The position numbers were made by a program, and so were the translations under genes. Positions 24,901 to 34,831 of a stretch of DNA of 38,904 nucleotides are shown in pieces; position 1 is the stretch's first letter; every line of letters begins with the position of its first letter. This DNA is from Darksidea phi (taxonomy: Eukaryota > Ascomycota > Dothideomycetes > Pleosporales > Lentitheciaceae). The stretch lies in contig JASJFT010000318.1 in NCBI GenBank assembly GCA_030770425.1, forward strand, positions 1 through 38,904. The letters run 5' to 3'. Below the pieces are notes generated by a model. The model worked only from the letters and a program-made list of their open reading frames with translations. It made no database searches and was not told where the DNA came from.

Positions 24901-26104
24901 TTCAGAACGCAGCCTTTCTGTGGCGTTTGCGTTGCATGTCAGCAAGTGTGGGAATGGCGACCAAGGTCCGTGTCCTCCATCATAGAGGATCGGCATTTCG
25001 ACGCTATCGTATGAGTGCCGTTGTGTAGGCTCAGATTCCGGTGGAATGTGCAGAACGTGGGTGAGATAACCACGGCTCCCCGACTCTATCCATAGCCGGT
25101 GCGTTGTAATTCTGTCAGGTTCCTTAGCTCTGGGTATGCAGGCGGTCGCTGGCAGTGTAGAAAGAATAAGCAGCCACCTACTAATGCGGATAGCCCGGTG
25201 CAGATGTACAAGAGGTTCGCCGTAGGTAATCCTTCGCTACAGTCTTCCTGCACACATACTCTCTCTGTAAATACCATGCGCGACCAAGACATGGGACGAA
25301 ATGGCCGTTCGCCAACTGGCTGCCAATTCGCAGTTCCCGGTCTTCCTTCCACGCGAGGTACAAGCAATGCAGCTGGAAGCATGTAGACCATCAATCCACC
25401 AACATATCTAGGCAGCAAGTGGTGCTTTCGCCCGGCATCTCATGCAAGCCCAGAACCTGTCGATTTGGGGCCGAGTCAGGAATGGGCATCGCAGTGCCAC
25501 CGGGCTCTCGATTACTGATTACGCCCATTTACTTCGTAATGACGAACGACGTGGTTTCTCGTTGTCCCAAAGCTCTAGCACGAGCTGTCGTTTCTATACC
25601 AGCAGCAGATACCAGGAGCGATGTGCTTTCTGCCAACCTGCTTCTTGAATTCATTAACCGCACAGCAGCGACGGCCATCCCCCGCTGTTAGTTGTCTCAT
25701 GGCTTTACTCATCTCTCAGTCGATAGGGAGACTCTGGAGTGGCCAAGTAGGGGGCCGCACCAAGGTTCTCGCCTTCCAAAGCTCCCCACTGCGCCAGCGG
25801 CGAAGCCGTATACCTGAGATGACCAAAGGGGATGGCAGAAAAGATCGCCTTCGCGCAAATTGATGGTAAAGTGAGGAAAGTCACCTGGTGCGTCGTGCGG
25901 AGACTGCAAATCACATAAAGTTAGATCGCCAAGGTGTAACGCGTCTCAATTGGGTCTAGTGGACGTGGATACGTCACTGGCCTCCGGCACAAGCCTCAAC
26001 ACCAAAATTAATTTGCATATTCGCAACCGTACATTGGTGCCCACACTAATCCTACGCCTCCCAAGCAATATATTGAAAGGGCCACACCCCAAGCTGTCGT
26101 AATT
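21992..26104. other. xlnR leader/promoter and gene-poor interval
   Basis: The first few hundred bases upstream of xlnR (to about 22,650) are its likely leader and promoter. The rest is GC-rich to about 24,000 and then balanced. The longest frame, plus strand 22756-23622, is an open stretch in GC-rich DNA without domain-like features. On the minus strand a short frame at 25418-25086 has a hydrophobic segment that could be a transporter relic (see findings). The last 100 bases before 26105 hold a TATA-like ATATATTG and serve as the aldehyde dehydrogenase promoter. I see no intact gene here. Confidence 0.45.
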
Positions 26105-27610
26105 ATGTCTTTGGAGACCATCACGACCATCTCCCCCATCACAAACAAGCCAATCCTTAGGCGCAATGGCCTCTCAGATGCTGATCTTCGATCCATCCCA
26201 GAGACAGCCGCACGCGCCTTTCAGGCGTACCAACGTACGTCACTCTCAGACAGGCAGCAAATTGTCAAGAAAGCCTTGAAGCTGCTCAATGACCGCCAAG
26301 ATGCATTGGGCAAAGAGCTTAGCGAACAGATGGGGCGACCTATAGCATATACGCCCAAGGAGGTCACCACCGCGGTCGCCCGCGGCGAATATATGCTCAA
26401 AATCAGTGAAGATGTTCTAAAGGACACGGACGGTGAAGCGGAAAAGGGCTTTAAACGCTATATCAAGAAGGTCCCAGTAGGACCAGTGTTGATTCTATTC
26501 CCGTGGAATGTTCGTGTGGCGATCCATCTCTTCTTTCACTGCAAGCTAATTTGACCTGTAGTATCCGTATCTAACCCTCGTCAACTCGCTTATTCCGGCT
26601 CTGCTGGCTGGCAACTCAGTGATCATCAAGCCTTCGCCACAGACGCCAACAAGTGCCGAGCAGATCCAGCAGATTTTCAATGAAGCCGGACTGCCGGAAG
26701 GTGTGCTCCAGGTTTTCCACAGCGGCTCCATTACCCAGATTGGAGCAATCGCCCGATCACCACATGTCCAGCTGGTTTGCTTCACTGGTTCAGTCGCCAA
26801 TGGTCTCGCTGTGCAGAATGCTGCTAGCGATCGTGTGCCCATTCGTGTTGGGCTCGAGCTCGGTGGCAAGGATCCTGCATACGTTCGATCTGACGTCGAC
26901 GTCAAGTGGGCCGCTGAAGAGATTGTAGATGGCTCGGTCTTCAACTCAGGCCAGAGCTGCTGTAGCGTTGAGCGAGTCTATGTGGACGAGAAGATTCACG
27001 ATGAATTCATCTCGGCCATACAAGAAGTTCTAAAGGGGTACAAACTTGGAGATCCCATGGACAAGAAGACCAATGTTGGTCCGGTTGTTTCCACGCGCTC
27101 TGCGGAGACAATTCGATCGCACATCAAAGACGCCTTGGAGAAAGGGGCGAAAGATGCGACCCCAGAGAATGAGTCGTTCAAATCGCCGCCTCCCGATGGC
27201 AACTATGTTGCGCCTACGCTCCTGACAAATGTAAACCATGACATGGCCGTGATGAAAGAGGAGACTTTCGGTCCAGTCATCCCAGTGATGAAGGTCAAGG
27301 ATGACAAAGAAGCAGTCGAACTCATGAATGACAGCCAGTTTGGACTGACGGCCAGTATCTGGACCAAAGACGTGAGCAAGGGCCATGAGCTCATCGACGA
27401 TGTCGAAGCCGGAACCGTCTTTGTGAATCGATGCGATTATCCTGCGCCTGTAAGCCCCCAACTTTCAACGTAGACACGTGGTCTAACTCGATGTAGGATC
27501 TTGCCTGGGTCGGGTGGAAAGACTCCGGCAAAGGACAGACCCTGTCCAAATTCGGATTCGACCAATTCGTCAAGCTCAAGAGCTATCACGTCAAAGATTA
27601 CCCAAAATAG
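26105..27610 (+). CDS. NAD(P)-dependent aldehyde dehydrogenase, succinate-semialdehyde dehydrogenase-like
   Basis: Exons 26105-26509, 26562-27449 and 27497-27610 are joined at codon boundaries and give 468 residues, typical for the Aldedh superfamily. The introns (52 and 47 nt) have GTTCGT/GTAAGC donors and GCTAAT/CTAAC branch sites. Superfamily landmarks are all present: LFPWNYPYL (Asn135, oxyanion), KPSPQTPTSAE (cofactor lysine region), FTGSV, general base Glu234 in LELGGKDP, catalytic Cys268 in FNSGQSCC, and EETFGPV near the C-terminal half. The enzyme oxidises an aldehyde to the acid with NAD(P)+. The overall pattern resembles the short succinate-semialdehyde/lactaldehyde dehydrogenase-like branch, but the substrate is not provable from sequence. 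There is no mitochondrial presequence and no C-terminal peroxisomal SKL signal (it ends DYPK), so it is probably cytosolic. It is not clustered with related genes. Confidence 0.94.
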
Positions 27611-28644
27611 ATGCTGCTGCATCATCTGGTACGACCAGCCTTGCTCTTCACTTGAAACGCGATGTTTCTTGTTACAAGAAATGACGTTCGCGACATACGT
27701 CTGTTCAATCATCTGCTGACTTTACGTAGACCATGCCGGTTTACACGATAGGACATGATCAAACGCGATCACAGACTCGCCCAATTCCCTACAGGTAACG
27801 ATGTCTGGCAGCAGTGGCATGGGGAGAGGGACGACAACCCACACTTTATAAATATCAATTCACCCTTCATTCGCTAAGGTGGAACTTGACTGTCTCATAA
27901 CTGCCGCCCCCAATATTACAGCTCTCTCAAATTGGAAAAGCGGAAAATCGCTTGTCGCGTCTCAAACACGCGTCTTGGTACCTAAGTGAAGAATGCGCGC
28001 TGATATGCAAGGTCGGTGACACAACGTGCTGCGCTCACAACACCCACCGACATGGACCACAGCCTTCAACTTCATGCCTTGAAACAGTCTCGAGATACAA
28101 CGGCCTTATGACCGACATCTCGGTCGTCTGTGGCTGCCTCTCTCTTATTGCTTAGCCATTCGCTTTCAACCTAGGAAAAGTCCGGTCCTTCATTTAACAC
28201 CATGCGTGCTCCCGCACACCACACGGCAATTCCCTTAATCAACATTCCAACGGCCTACGGAAGTCATAACCGCCCGCTCTAGCACACCTCAAATCTTGCC
28301 CAAAGAATGTGACACCTTAGCATTGTGCCGAGAAAGGCAAGGAATTGGTTTCTCCCTCCCGCAAGAATCCGTCGCGTGGCAAGCTCATCGCTTGGGAAAC
28401 CGTCTCATCCCGCTCTTCTGACTCCTTTAAAAGCTTCTGCCCTTCAAATATCCTTTAATTTCACCACCTCCTCGACCGCTCATCGGACCTCCGTTCGATG
28501 ATCATAACGCTACCCCACCTTCACTCGTCTCTTATTTTACTCGTTTTTTGATTGCCTTTCAAGCGTCGTTTGTTGCTATACCCTTCGCGAATTCTATCGT
28601 CATTTTTTAGATCTTCATTTCAAGTTCGATAGCGACATCGCACA
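27611..28644. other. Intergenic region with a long pyrimidine-rich leader
   Basis: No frame here resembles a gene. The last 220 bases (about 28,420-28,644) are strongly CT-rich with T runs, which is typical of promoter and 5' leader DNA of well-expressed filamentous-fungal genes, and they lead directly to the ATG at 28645. This supports that start for the next gene. Confidence 0.5.
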
Positions 28645-29607
28645 ATGACTTTCAAAGACGTCATGATGAAGGTTTGGCGGACAATGCTATGTGGTGCGAA
28701 CGTTGAGAGGAAGACATCCTTCGAAATCGTATGTCGCTTGATGGCCCGACGGAGGAAGGAATAGACATACTGACTAGGCACAATAGGGCTCGCCGACTGA
28801 TGTACGACGGATGGATGTTAGCGAGGGAATGCCTGGTCTCTCGGAACTCGAGTAAGTCAACGTCGTGGTTTAGGTTTCGCTGCGGTCTCTCACCATATCA
28901 CCCTACCCCCGTTGATGTTGTCATTCACCCCGTAAACCTGCAATCACCATGCACCAACCTTCATCACCTACCCCATGTTCCTGGCCTCTATTCTTAAACT
29001 AACCCTCCCTAGCAAGAAGCATATCCGAGAGAAAGCCTCAAACGACGCAATCCGCTTGCTGTCTCTCCAATCCCACCCCCCAACCCGACCGAGTTCCCCA
29101 ACACACACGCCAACTCCCTCAAACCCCCCTTCTCGCTCACCCTCCCAACCCCTCCTAAACGCCGCCTCTAGCAACCTCCCCCCTTCACTCCCAACCCCGC
29201 CCCGTCAAAAGCACACCGACACCTCACCACCGGCCTTCCGCATGAAAAGCATGTGGGAGCGCACACGCCGTCTCTCCGCCGGCCTCGCTAGCCACAATTC
29301 CAGCGCGGGATACTACGAACTCGACATGGAGAAGAGGACAGAAGGCGAAGACGAGGCAGTTGTGATGTTGGATCTGGATTTCGATTTAAAGGGGAAGGGG
29401 ATTGACCTGGACTCGACCGCGTCTGTTTGCTCGGGTAAGAGCAGTGGCGGATTTGAGCTGCAGGATACGGTGGGTGGAACACCGCCTAAGAAGCTGTTCT
29501 CGAGCAATGAGGTGGTTAAGAGCGTGATTAGGGATATGGATGTGGTGGATAGTAGCGATAGCGAGGTCGATGCTGCGGTGGAGAGGAAGCCGCTTGTTAG
29601 CGCTTGA
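28645..29607 (+). CDS. Unknown protein with spliced CRIB-like motif and acidic C-terminus (three exons)
   Basis: The model joins exons 28645-28728, 28787-28851 and 29013-29607 into a 247-residue frame. Intron 1 (58 nt) has GTATGT, CTGAC at 28770-28774 and TAG. Intron 2 (161 nt) has GTAAGT, CTAAC at 28999-29003 and TAG. Phases match at both junctions. Across the first junction the protein reads SFEIGSPTDVRRM, resembling the start of a CRIB (Cdc42/Rac-interactive binding) motif, although the later His residues of the consensus are missing. A Pro/Ser/Thr-rich low-complexity stretch follows (about 70-130), then an MKSMWERTRRLS basic patch and an acidic segment rich in LDLD. No signal peptide or membrane segment is seen. 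It converges with DBP7, leaving 205 bases between stops. I do not recognise the family. A role in Rho-GTPase signalling is only a guess. Confidence 0.7.
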
Positions 29608-29812
29608 GTGAGTAAAGAGAGGGAGATGAAAATGAGTGTCACCCTAAAGCGATGGCAAGGGTTGTAGAGACTGTACTTGTACCACCTTATGAGGCAAATT
29701 GGTCATCAGCAAAGAAGTGTAGGTGTAATAGAAATAGCAGAAACGGAACATATTGTCACTTCATATTCTATTGCGCCGGTTCCAAACCTTTATCACACAC
29801 ATTACGGTATGC

Positions 29813-32290
29813 TTAACCTATGTTGAACTCACTAGCCAACCCAGCATGTCTCATAAACTTCTCCCTCGCCCTCACCGCCTTCCTCATCTTCGCCGCCTCC
29901 TCCACGTCAGCACCTTCCGGCAAATCCAGTTCCACCTTCTTCCTAGTACTACTACCCGTCTTCTTCTCACCCTCTGCACCCCGCACCTTTGCTGGTCTCT
30001 TATCCTCCCTTCCAGCGCCCGTCCTCAGCCCGGGGACCTTCATACCACTTGGTCTCTCTCTCAGCGCAAACGCTTTGGCTAGATGCCCGAGGTGGAGTTG
30101 TTTGATGTCGAAATAGGAACGTTCGGCAGCAACATGAGTAGCGTAGGCGCGGACGTGGGATTGGAAGGCTCGGCGGGCGGCTTCGAGACGAGCGGGTGAG
30201 GCGAGTGCCCAGCGTTCGATGGTGAGTTGGAGATCCGTTGCTTTTTCCATGTACTCTTGTTTATCTTTCATTACACCGGAGGTTACTAATCCTTTCTTCA
30301 GGATTTCATCAGCGTCCTGGCGTCCGATACTGACTCCTATTTCGCTATCTTTCCTATCGCTCTTCAGTACATCGACATAGCCCTCTTCGCATCCAGGCAT
30401 CAGGAAGATACAAGCACGACCGTCGCGACCAGCACGCGCTGTACGACCGATGCGGTGAAGATGGTCTTCACGGGCGAAGGCGGGGTCAAATTCAATGACG
30501 AGGTCGACGTTAGGGAGATCCAGACCGCGGGATGCAACGTCGGTAGCCAAGAGGACGGTGGGGTCTTTGTTTTTAGTGAAGTGCGCAAGGGTGGATGTGC
30601 GGAGGGCTTGGGGAAGGGAGCCATGTAGGCGGTAGGCTGTTACGGGGTGGGTTTTTGGTGAGAGGATGGGAGATTCGGTATGGGTGACAATGAGTTTTGT
30701 AGGGTCGGATTGCAGTAAAGCTTTTTTCGTCTTAGGCTCCTTTTTCGATTTGTCGTCATCTTCGGAAGTTTTGGTGTCTTCGCTGGGTTCAATGGCGTTT
30801 TTGTCTTCCTCCTCCAGCTTGCTGGTAAGGATGTCAAAGTGGAAGTCGACGGAATCGGCGCATGAGATGAAAACAATTGCTTTCATGACGGAGCCTTTCC
30901 GCGCAAAAGCTCGCTTGAGCAAACCGATGAGGGACACCAATCGAAGCTTCGGTGCCACCACAGCGAACGACTGCTTCAGTTGTGCGGGTGCAAAGAAACC
31001 CTCCTCGTCTTTCTCTTCAACGTCCTCCTGGCCCTTTTCTGTAGGATCGGGCCGTATGTGTACCGCATCCTTCAAGCTGATCTGTCCTAAGCGTTCTACG
31101 TCCATTTTCATCGTGGCGGAACAAAGAACTGTGGTTCTTTTCTCTGGCAGACCAGGAATCACGGAGACGGCATCTTTCTTTACCCTCATTCGCATGTTCA
31201 GGTTACCGATGATCTTCTGGATCTCCTCTTCAAACCCCAGCTCCATGAGGCGATCCCCCTCGTCAAGCACCAGCCACCGCACATTGCTCACATCTAACGC
31301 CTTTGTGTGTTCCAAGTGATCCGCGAGTCGACCGGGTGTCGCGACCAGGATGTTAATGCCCTTTCGCAGACGGGCTTTCTCAGACTTCTTCTTCTCTCCG
31401 CCTATGACGGTGGTAGCAACCAGCCAGTGTGCGCATCGAAGCAAGTTATCCAGGACTTGTGCAATCTGCTTGCTCAGTTCACGGGTTGGTGCTAATATGA
31501 TAGCAAAAAGACCCGAGTCTCTGTGCACCGCATCGTCTACCTTTCGCTTCTTCATGTTCGCGGATAGTTCCATAAGTCTCTGCACGATGGGTAGCAAGTA
31601 TGCTAACGTCTTTCCAGAACCAGTCTCTGCTTGTATGTACGCATCGGAGTCATCCTTGAGCAGCTGCGATACCGCCGCTTTCTGGATCGCCGTAGGCGCT
31701 TTCATATCCATCTTCTTCAGCAAGTGCGTCGCAAGCGTTGTGGATATGCCGAGGGAGGTAAACGTATCGAGTTCGCTCGTGAGCGGCGCATTAGAAGGTT
31801 CGACGGGCGCATCGTCTTCGACTTTGCTCTTCAGTTCGGGTTGCGTAGTGGACGTGGGATTGAATGAAAAGAGGGAAGATATGATCTGCTTCCCGCTCTT
31901 CGCCGCGTCTTGTTTCTCTCCGGACCTTTTCGATACGTTCGCGGTCGATTGCGGTCGGAAAGTTGCAGTCTCTGGATTGTCGACAGTTTTTGATTTGAAG
32001 TCTCCGCTCATACGCGGCCTCTTCGTAGGTCTGTCAAGATCATAATCTATGTTCTGAGGCGTCGATTGTATGCGCGGGCCTAGTTCCGTAAGATTTACGT
32101 CTGTTGCTTTTGTGGAGACTTTTGGCGCAGTTTCTTCTCCCGTTAGTCGTTGGGTAGCCTTCGTATGCCAATTCGCAGCAGCCTTCTTCGCCGTCAATCG
32201 GTCTCTCCAAGCTCCACCTTTAAACTTCGGCTTGTTCAAGATACCACTTTCCGGTATCGAGAAGTTAAGAAGCATGCCATCGTCAGCCAT
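29813..32290 (-). CDS. DBP7: ATP-dependent RNA helicase Dbp7 (DEAD-box family, DEGD variant)
   Basis: A single uninterrupted 825-residue frame carries the helicase motifs in order: AETGSGKT (I, 221-228), PTREL (Ia, 268-272), ATPGRL (Ib, about 317-322), DEGD (II, 343-346), SAT (III, 391-393), VASRGLD (V) and HRIGRTARAG (VI). Motif II is DEGD instead of DEAD, as in Dbp7 proteins (DEGDRLMELGFEEEI). The C-terminal extension carries the region that usually follows the helicase core in this family. The N-terminus is long, charged and contains a KRPRM nuclear-localisation-like patch. Dbp7 remodels pre-ribosomal particles during large-subunit (60S) assembly in the nucleolus. It is divergently transcribed from the pantoate ligase gene, about 325 bases away. 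The start at 32290 gives the expected MADDGMLLNFSI-type N-terminus. Confidence 0.96.
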   Translation of the reverse strand: MADDGMLLNFSIPESGILNKPKFKGGAWRDRLTAKKAAANWHTKATQRLTGEETAPKVSTKATDVNLTELGPRIQSTPQNIDYDLDRPTKRPRMSGDFKSKTVDNPETATFRPQSTANVSKRSGEKQDAAKSGKQIISSLFSFNPTSTTQPELKSKVEDDAPVEPSNAPLTSELDTFTSLGISTTLATHLLKKMDMKAPTAIQKAAVSQLLKDDSDAYIQAETGSGKTLAYLLPIVQRLMELSANMKKRKVDDAVHRDSGLFAIILAPTRELSKQIAQVLDNLLRCAHWLVATTVIGGEKKKSEKARLRKGINILVATPGRLADHLEHTKALDVSNVRWLVLDEGDRLMELGFEEEIQKIIGNLNMRMRVKKDAVSVIPGLPEKRTTVLCSATMKMDVERLGQISLKDAVHIRPDPTEKGQEDVEEKDEEGFFAPAQLKQSFAVVAPKLRLVSLIGLLKRAFARKGSVMKAIVFISCADSVDFHFDILTSKLEEEDKNAIEPSEDTKTSEDDDKSKKEPKTKKALLQSDPTKLIVTHTESPILSPKTHPVTAYRLHGSLPQALRTSTLAHFTKNKDPTVLLATDVASRGLDLPNVDLVIEFDPAFAREDHLHRIGRTARAGRDGRACIFLMPGCEEGYVDVLKSDRKDSEIGVSIGRQDADEILKKGLVTSGVMKDKQEYMEKATDLQLTIERWALASPARLEAARRAFQSHVRAYATHVAAERSYFDIKQLHLGHLAKAFALRERPSGMKVPGLRTGAGREDKRPAKVRGAEGEKKTGSSTRKKVELDLPEGADVEEAAKMRKAVRAREKFMRHAGLASEFNIG

Positions 32291-32582
32291 CGTGCTTCTT
32301 TTAGGCGTCGTAGGCAGTTTATTTCACACTGGTGTTGGCGGCTGCGAAATCTGGACACCAGAAACTTTTGGTGGAGTAAATGCACGGACCAAATATTGGA
32401 TACCTCCGCACGTGATAGCCGTGTTGATGTCTTCAGCGCAGACTTCAGACTTCCTTCGCCATTCTCAACCATGGGCTGAAGATGGAGTGCCGTTCATTTC
32501 TCAGTCGCTTACTCGCCGCGACGAACGATCTCCATCTTGACTACCATCAGGCGCAACCACCTTGAAGTCAAGCGCGGGAGCT
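32291..32582. promoter_or_regulatory. Shared divergent promoter of DBP7 and the pantoate ligase gene
   Basis: Only about 290-325 bases separate the two divergent start codons, so both promoters must lie here. No TATA box is obvious, as is common for housekeeping genes. A minus-strand frame with protein-like composition overlaps its right half (32501-32674); it is reported as a finding because its nature is unclear. Confidence 0.6.
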
Positions 32583-32615
32583 ATGACCCGTAGCTTCTCC
32601 GCAATCACCTCCGCA

Positions 32616-33818
32616 ATGGCGCACTTACGATATATCCAAGGTATCGCTTTCCAACTAGCCAATGAGTCATCCAGCTAACAGAACTTAGTGGCTTCGAGGT
32701 ATCAGAATCTATCTACCAACTACATGCGTCGTTATATAGCACCTACCGTACACATTAGCCGTCGATACCTCTCTGCCACCGCAACTCGCCTTAACTCTTC
32801 GTCCTTCGCATCGCAGACCCAGATCTTCCACGATGTAGCTCCCTTGCGAGAGTACCGAAGAGGTCTACTTTTGAATAAGCGAACTGTGGGCCTCGTTCCC
32901 ACAATGGGAGCTCTCCACGAAGGCCATCTTTCTCTCGTCCGACAAGCCGCCGCTGAGAACACAGACGTCTTCGTCACCATCTACGTCAACCCTACACAAT
33001 TCGGGCTCAACGAAGACCTCGCTTCATATCCTAAGACATGGGAAGCGGACCTACGGATGCTCAATGCGGTAGACAGAGAGCTAGCGAGCGTGGGAGCCGG
33101 ACGCGTCTCGGCGGTGTTTGCGCCGAGCACAACGACAATGTATCCAACCCTACCTCCCGACAGCGCTATACCAGGCGTCGGATCATTCATCGAGATGCGA
33201 CCGCTCGGTCAGTTGCTCGAGGGAGCTTCACGGCCGGTCTTCTTCCGCGGTGTAGCAACCGTGTGCATGAAGCTCTTCAATATCTGCGCCCCAGAGCGCG
33301 TCTACTTTGGTCAGAAAGACATACAACAGACAGTCGTGATCAGACGACTCGTCAAAGACTTCCACCTTGACATGGACGTCAGGATTGGCCCAACAGCGCG
33401 GGAGCCAGATGGACTAGCACTCTCATCGCGGAACGTATACCTTGGCACCCGGCGTCGCAATGTCGGCATCGTACTCAATCAATCACTACGGAGAGCAGAA
33501 GCACAGTACAAAGCTGGGAAGAGGTCAAGAGGTGATATCCTTTGGCCTGCGAACGACCATGCAGACCAGACCTTGCTACAGCAAGACGGTATGGACCCGA
33601 GCAAGCGGGCGAGATTTGAGGTTGACTACATCAGCCTCGCAGATCCAGAAACGATGCAGGAGGTGGATGAGGTTGACGAAACTCGGGGGGCTATTCTCAG
33701 TGGCGCAGTGAAGATGTTGCCTATTGAGCAAGCTCAGGAGGGTGAGGAGCTCGGCGTAGGAGACGGACTGATTCCTGTCAGACTGATTGACAACATCATC
33801 TTAGATCCAGTGTCCTGA
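32616..33818 (+). CDS. PAN6: Pantoate-beta-alanine ligase (pantothenate synthetase)
   Basis: The main exon 32689-33818 encodes the whole enzyme. It condenses pantoate with beta-alanine using ATP to make pantothenate, the CoA precursor. Visible signatures are LVPTMGALHEGHLSLV (nucleotide-binding HxGH), TIYVNPTQF, VYFGQKDIQQ and the REPDGLALSSRN loop. I propose a 25-nt first exon 32616-32640 joined over a 48-nt intron (GTATCG donor, GCTAAC branch, TTAG acceptor), giving 384 residues with the frame preserved. An in-frame ATG at 32583 would add 11 residues, and the ATG at 32724, without the intron, gives 364. All options leave an Arg/Ser/Thr-rich, acid-poor N-terminus of 30-50 residues that looks like a mitochondrial presequence. 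An insertion relative to bacterial PanC precedes the C-terminal part. The catalytic assignment is secure; the start is not. Confidence 0.93.
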
Positions 33819-34215
33819 TTTAAGATCTGTCCTCAACGAGACCTGTGTGTTGCGCAGGGCGGTACACACATTTTACAAGTAGAAACTTCACACAGGTCCA
33901 ATATTTCTACCCGGTGTCACCGCAACAATGTCGTTCTACAGCTGTCACGTTCCACCCGTCAACAGTTCCCCTTCTGCTCGTGTTCACATTGATTTGCGTA
34001 TCCATTGCGGTCCGTGCTAATATTGGCTTGACCGCGCGGGTGCCGTGGTTGAGGGCGTTACTAATTCACTAGGCTTTGGGACCGAAGTTGCCCAACAATT
34101 CGCACTGCTCGAGATACTGCACTCGCGCTTACTAGCTACACCTCCACTCCTTCCACTGCGATTACTTTAATTATCAACGCCCACAGCTCGTAGCGCCTAC
34201 CTCTTCCTGTCTAAC
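33819..34215. other. Intergenic spacer
   Basis: About 400 bases between the pantoate ligase stop and the next same-strand start contain no gene-like frame. The last 140 bases are pyrimidine-rich and probably the promoter and leader of the small membrane-protein gene at 34216. Confidence 0.5.
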
Positions 34216-34831
34216 ATGTCGCCACACCCCCGGCCGACCCAGCGAGCGCCTGCATATCCACCAGAGCTCACTGACGCCGCCACATCTCCCATCCCAAAAC
34301 TTGCCGCTAGAGACTCCACCTTCACGGAGTTTGTCACAATAACAGCCCTTCCCACGCTCGCCCTTCAAGACGCCGATCTCCACCTTAACCGCACAACAAA
34401 CGCGACATCTACAACTTCGTCATATACAAGTCGTTGGTGGCACACACCCGGCGCCATCGCAGAGTCACAAATACCCGATGCCTGGTACGTAGACCCGCTT
34501 ACCGACATCCGCACCCAACACCCTCATGTTCGAGCTTGTACCGGGCCTTCTTTTACATAGCTTTGATGCTGACGTGTAGTTTGTGTGTAGGCAACCGAAA
34601 CATTTGGGTAGGGAGGATAACCAGTACTTGACTATTCTGGTGCTGATGGGGGGCTTGTTTGGCGCGGGGATCTTGACTGTGTGGGCGCTCAGTTTGGGTC
34701 GGTAAGTACGATCTTCTCTTCTTTTGGTGTGGTGTCTGGGAAGAGTAGAGGTGGGGTATATGCACGAGTGGGGATGCGGCATGAGATTGTGAGATTGTGC
34801 TAATGGTGGATATAGGGGTCGTAGACGATAG
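34216..34831 (+). CDS. Small single-pass (tail-anchored-like) membrane protein, three exons
   Basis: Exons 34216-34484, 34591-34701 and 34816-34831 join into a 131-residue frame. Intron 1 (106 nt) has GTACGT and TAG, and intron 2 (114 nt) GTAAGT, GCTAAT (34799-34804) and TAG; the phases fit at both junctions, and the nearer alternative acceptor at 34579 leads to a stop. The protein has no signal peptide. A Pro-rich then Ser/Thr-rich N-terminal part contains NRT and NAT sequons, and a tryptophan codon is formed across the first splice. A single strongly hydrophobic segment (about 101-124, LTILVLMGGLFGAGILTVWA) is followed at once by GRGRRR and the stop. That topology resembles tail-anchored or small organelle-membrane proteins. 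The last exon is only 16 nt and encodes the basic tail. I do not recognise the family, and no function is assigned. Confidence 0.75.

Noticed and set aside
28975..29012. ATG at 28975 as the start of the downstream gene
   Set aside because: It lies within the branch-site end of an intron; the upstream three-exon model has matched phases and a proper leader.
31350..32045. 231-codon plus-strand frame
   Set aside because: It is fully antisense to the DBP7 coding sequence and is a shadow of it.
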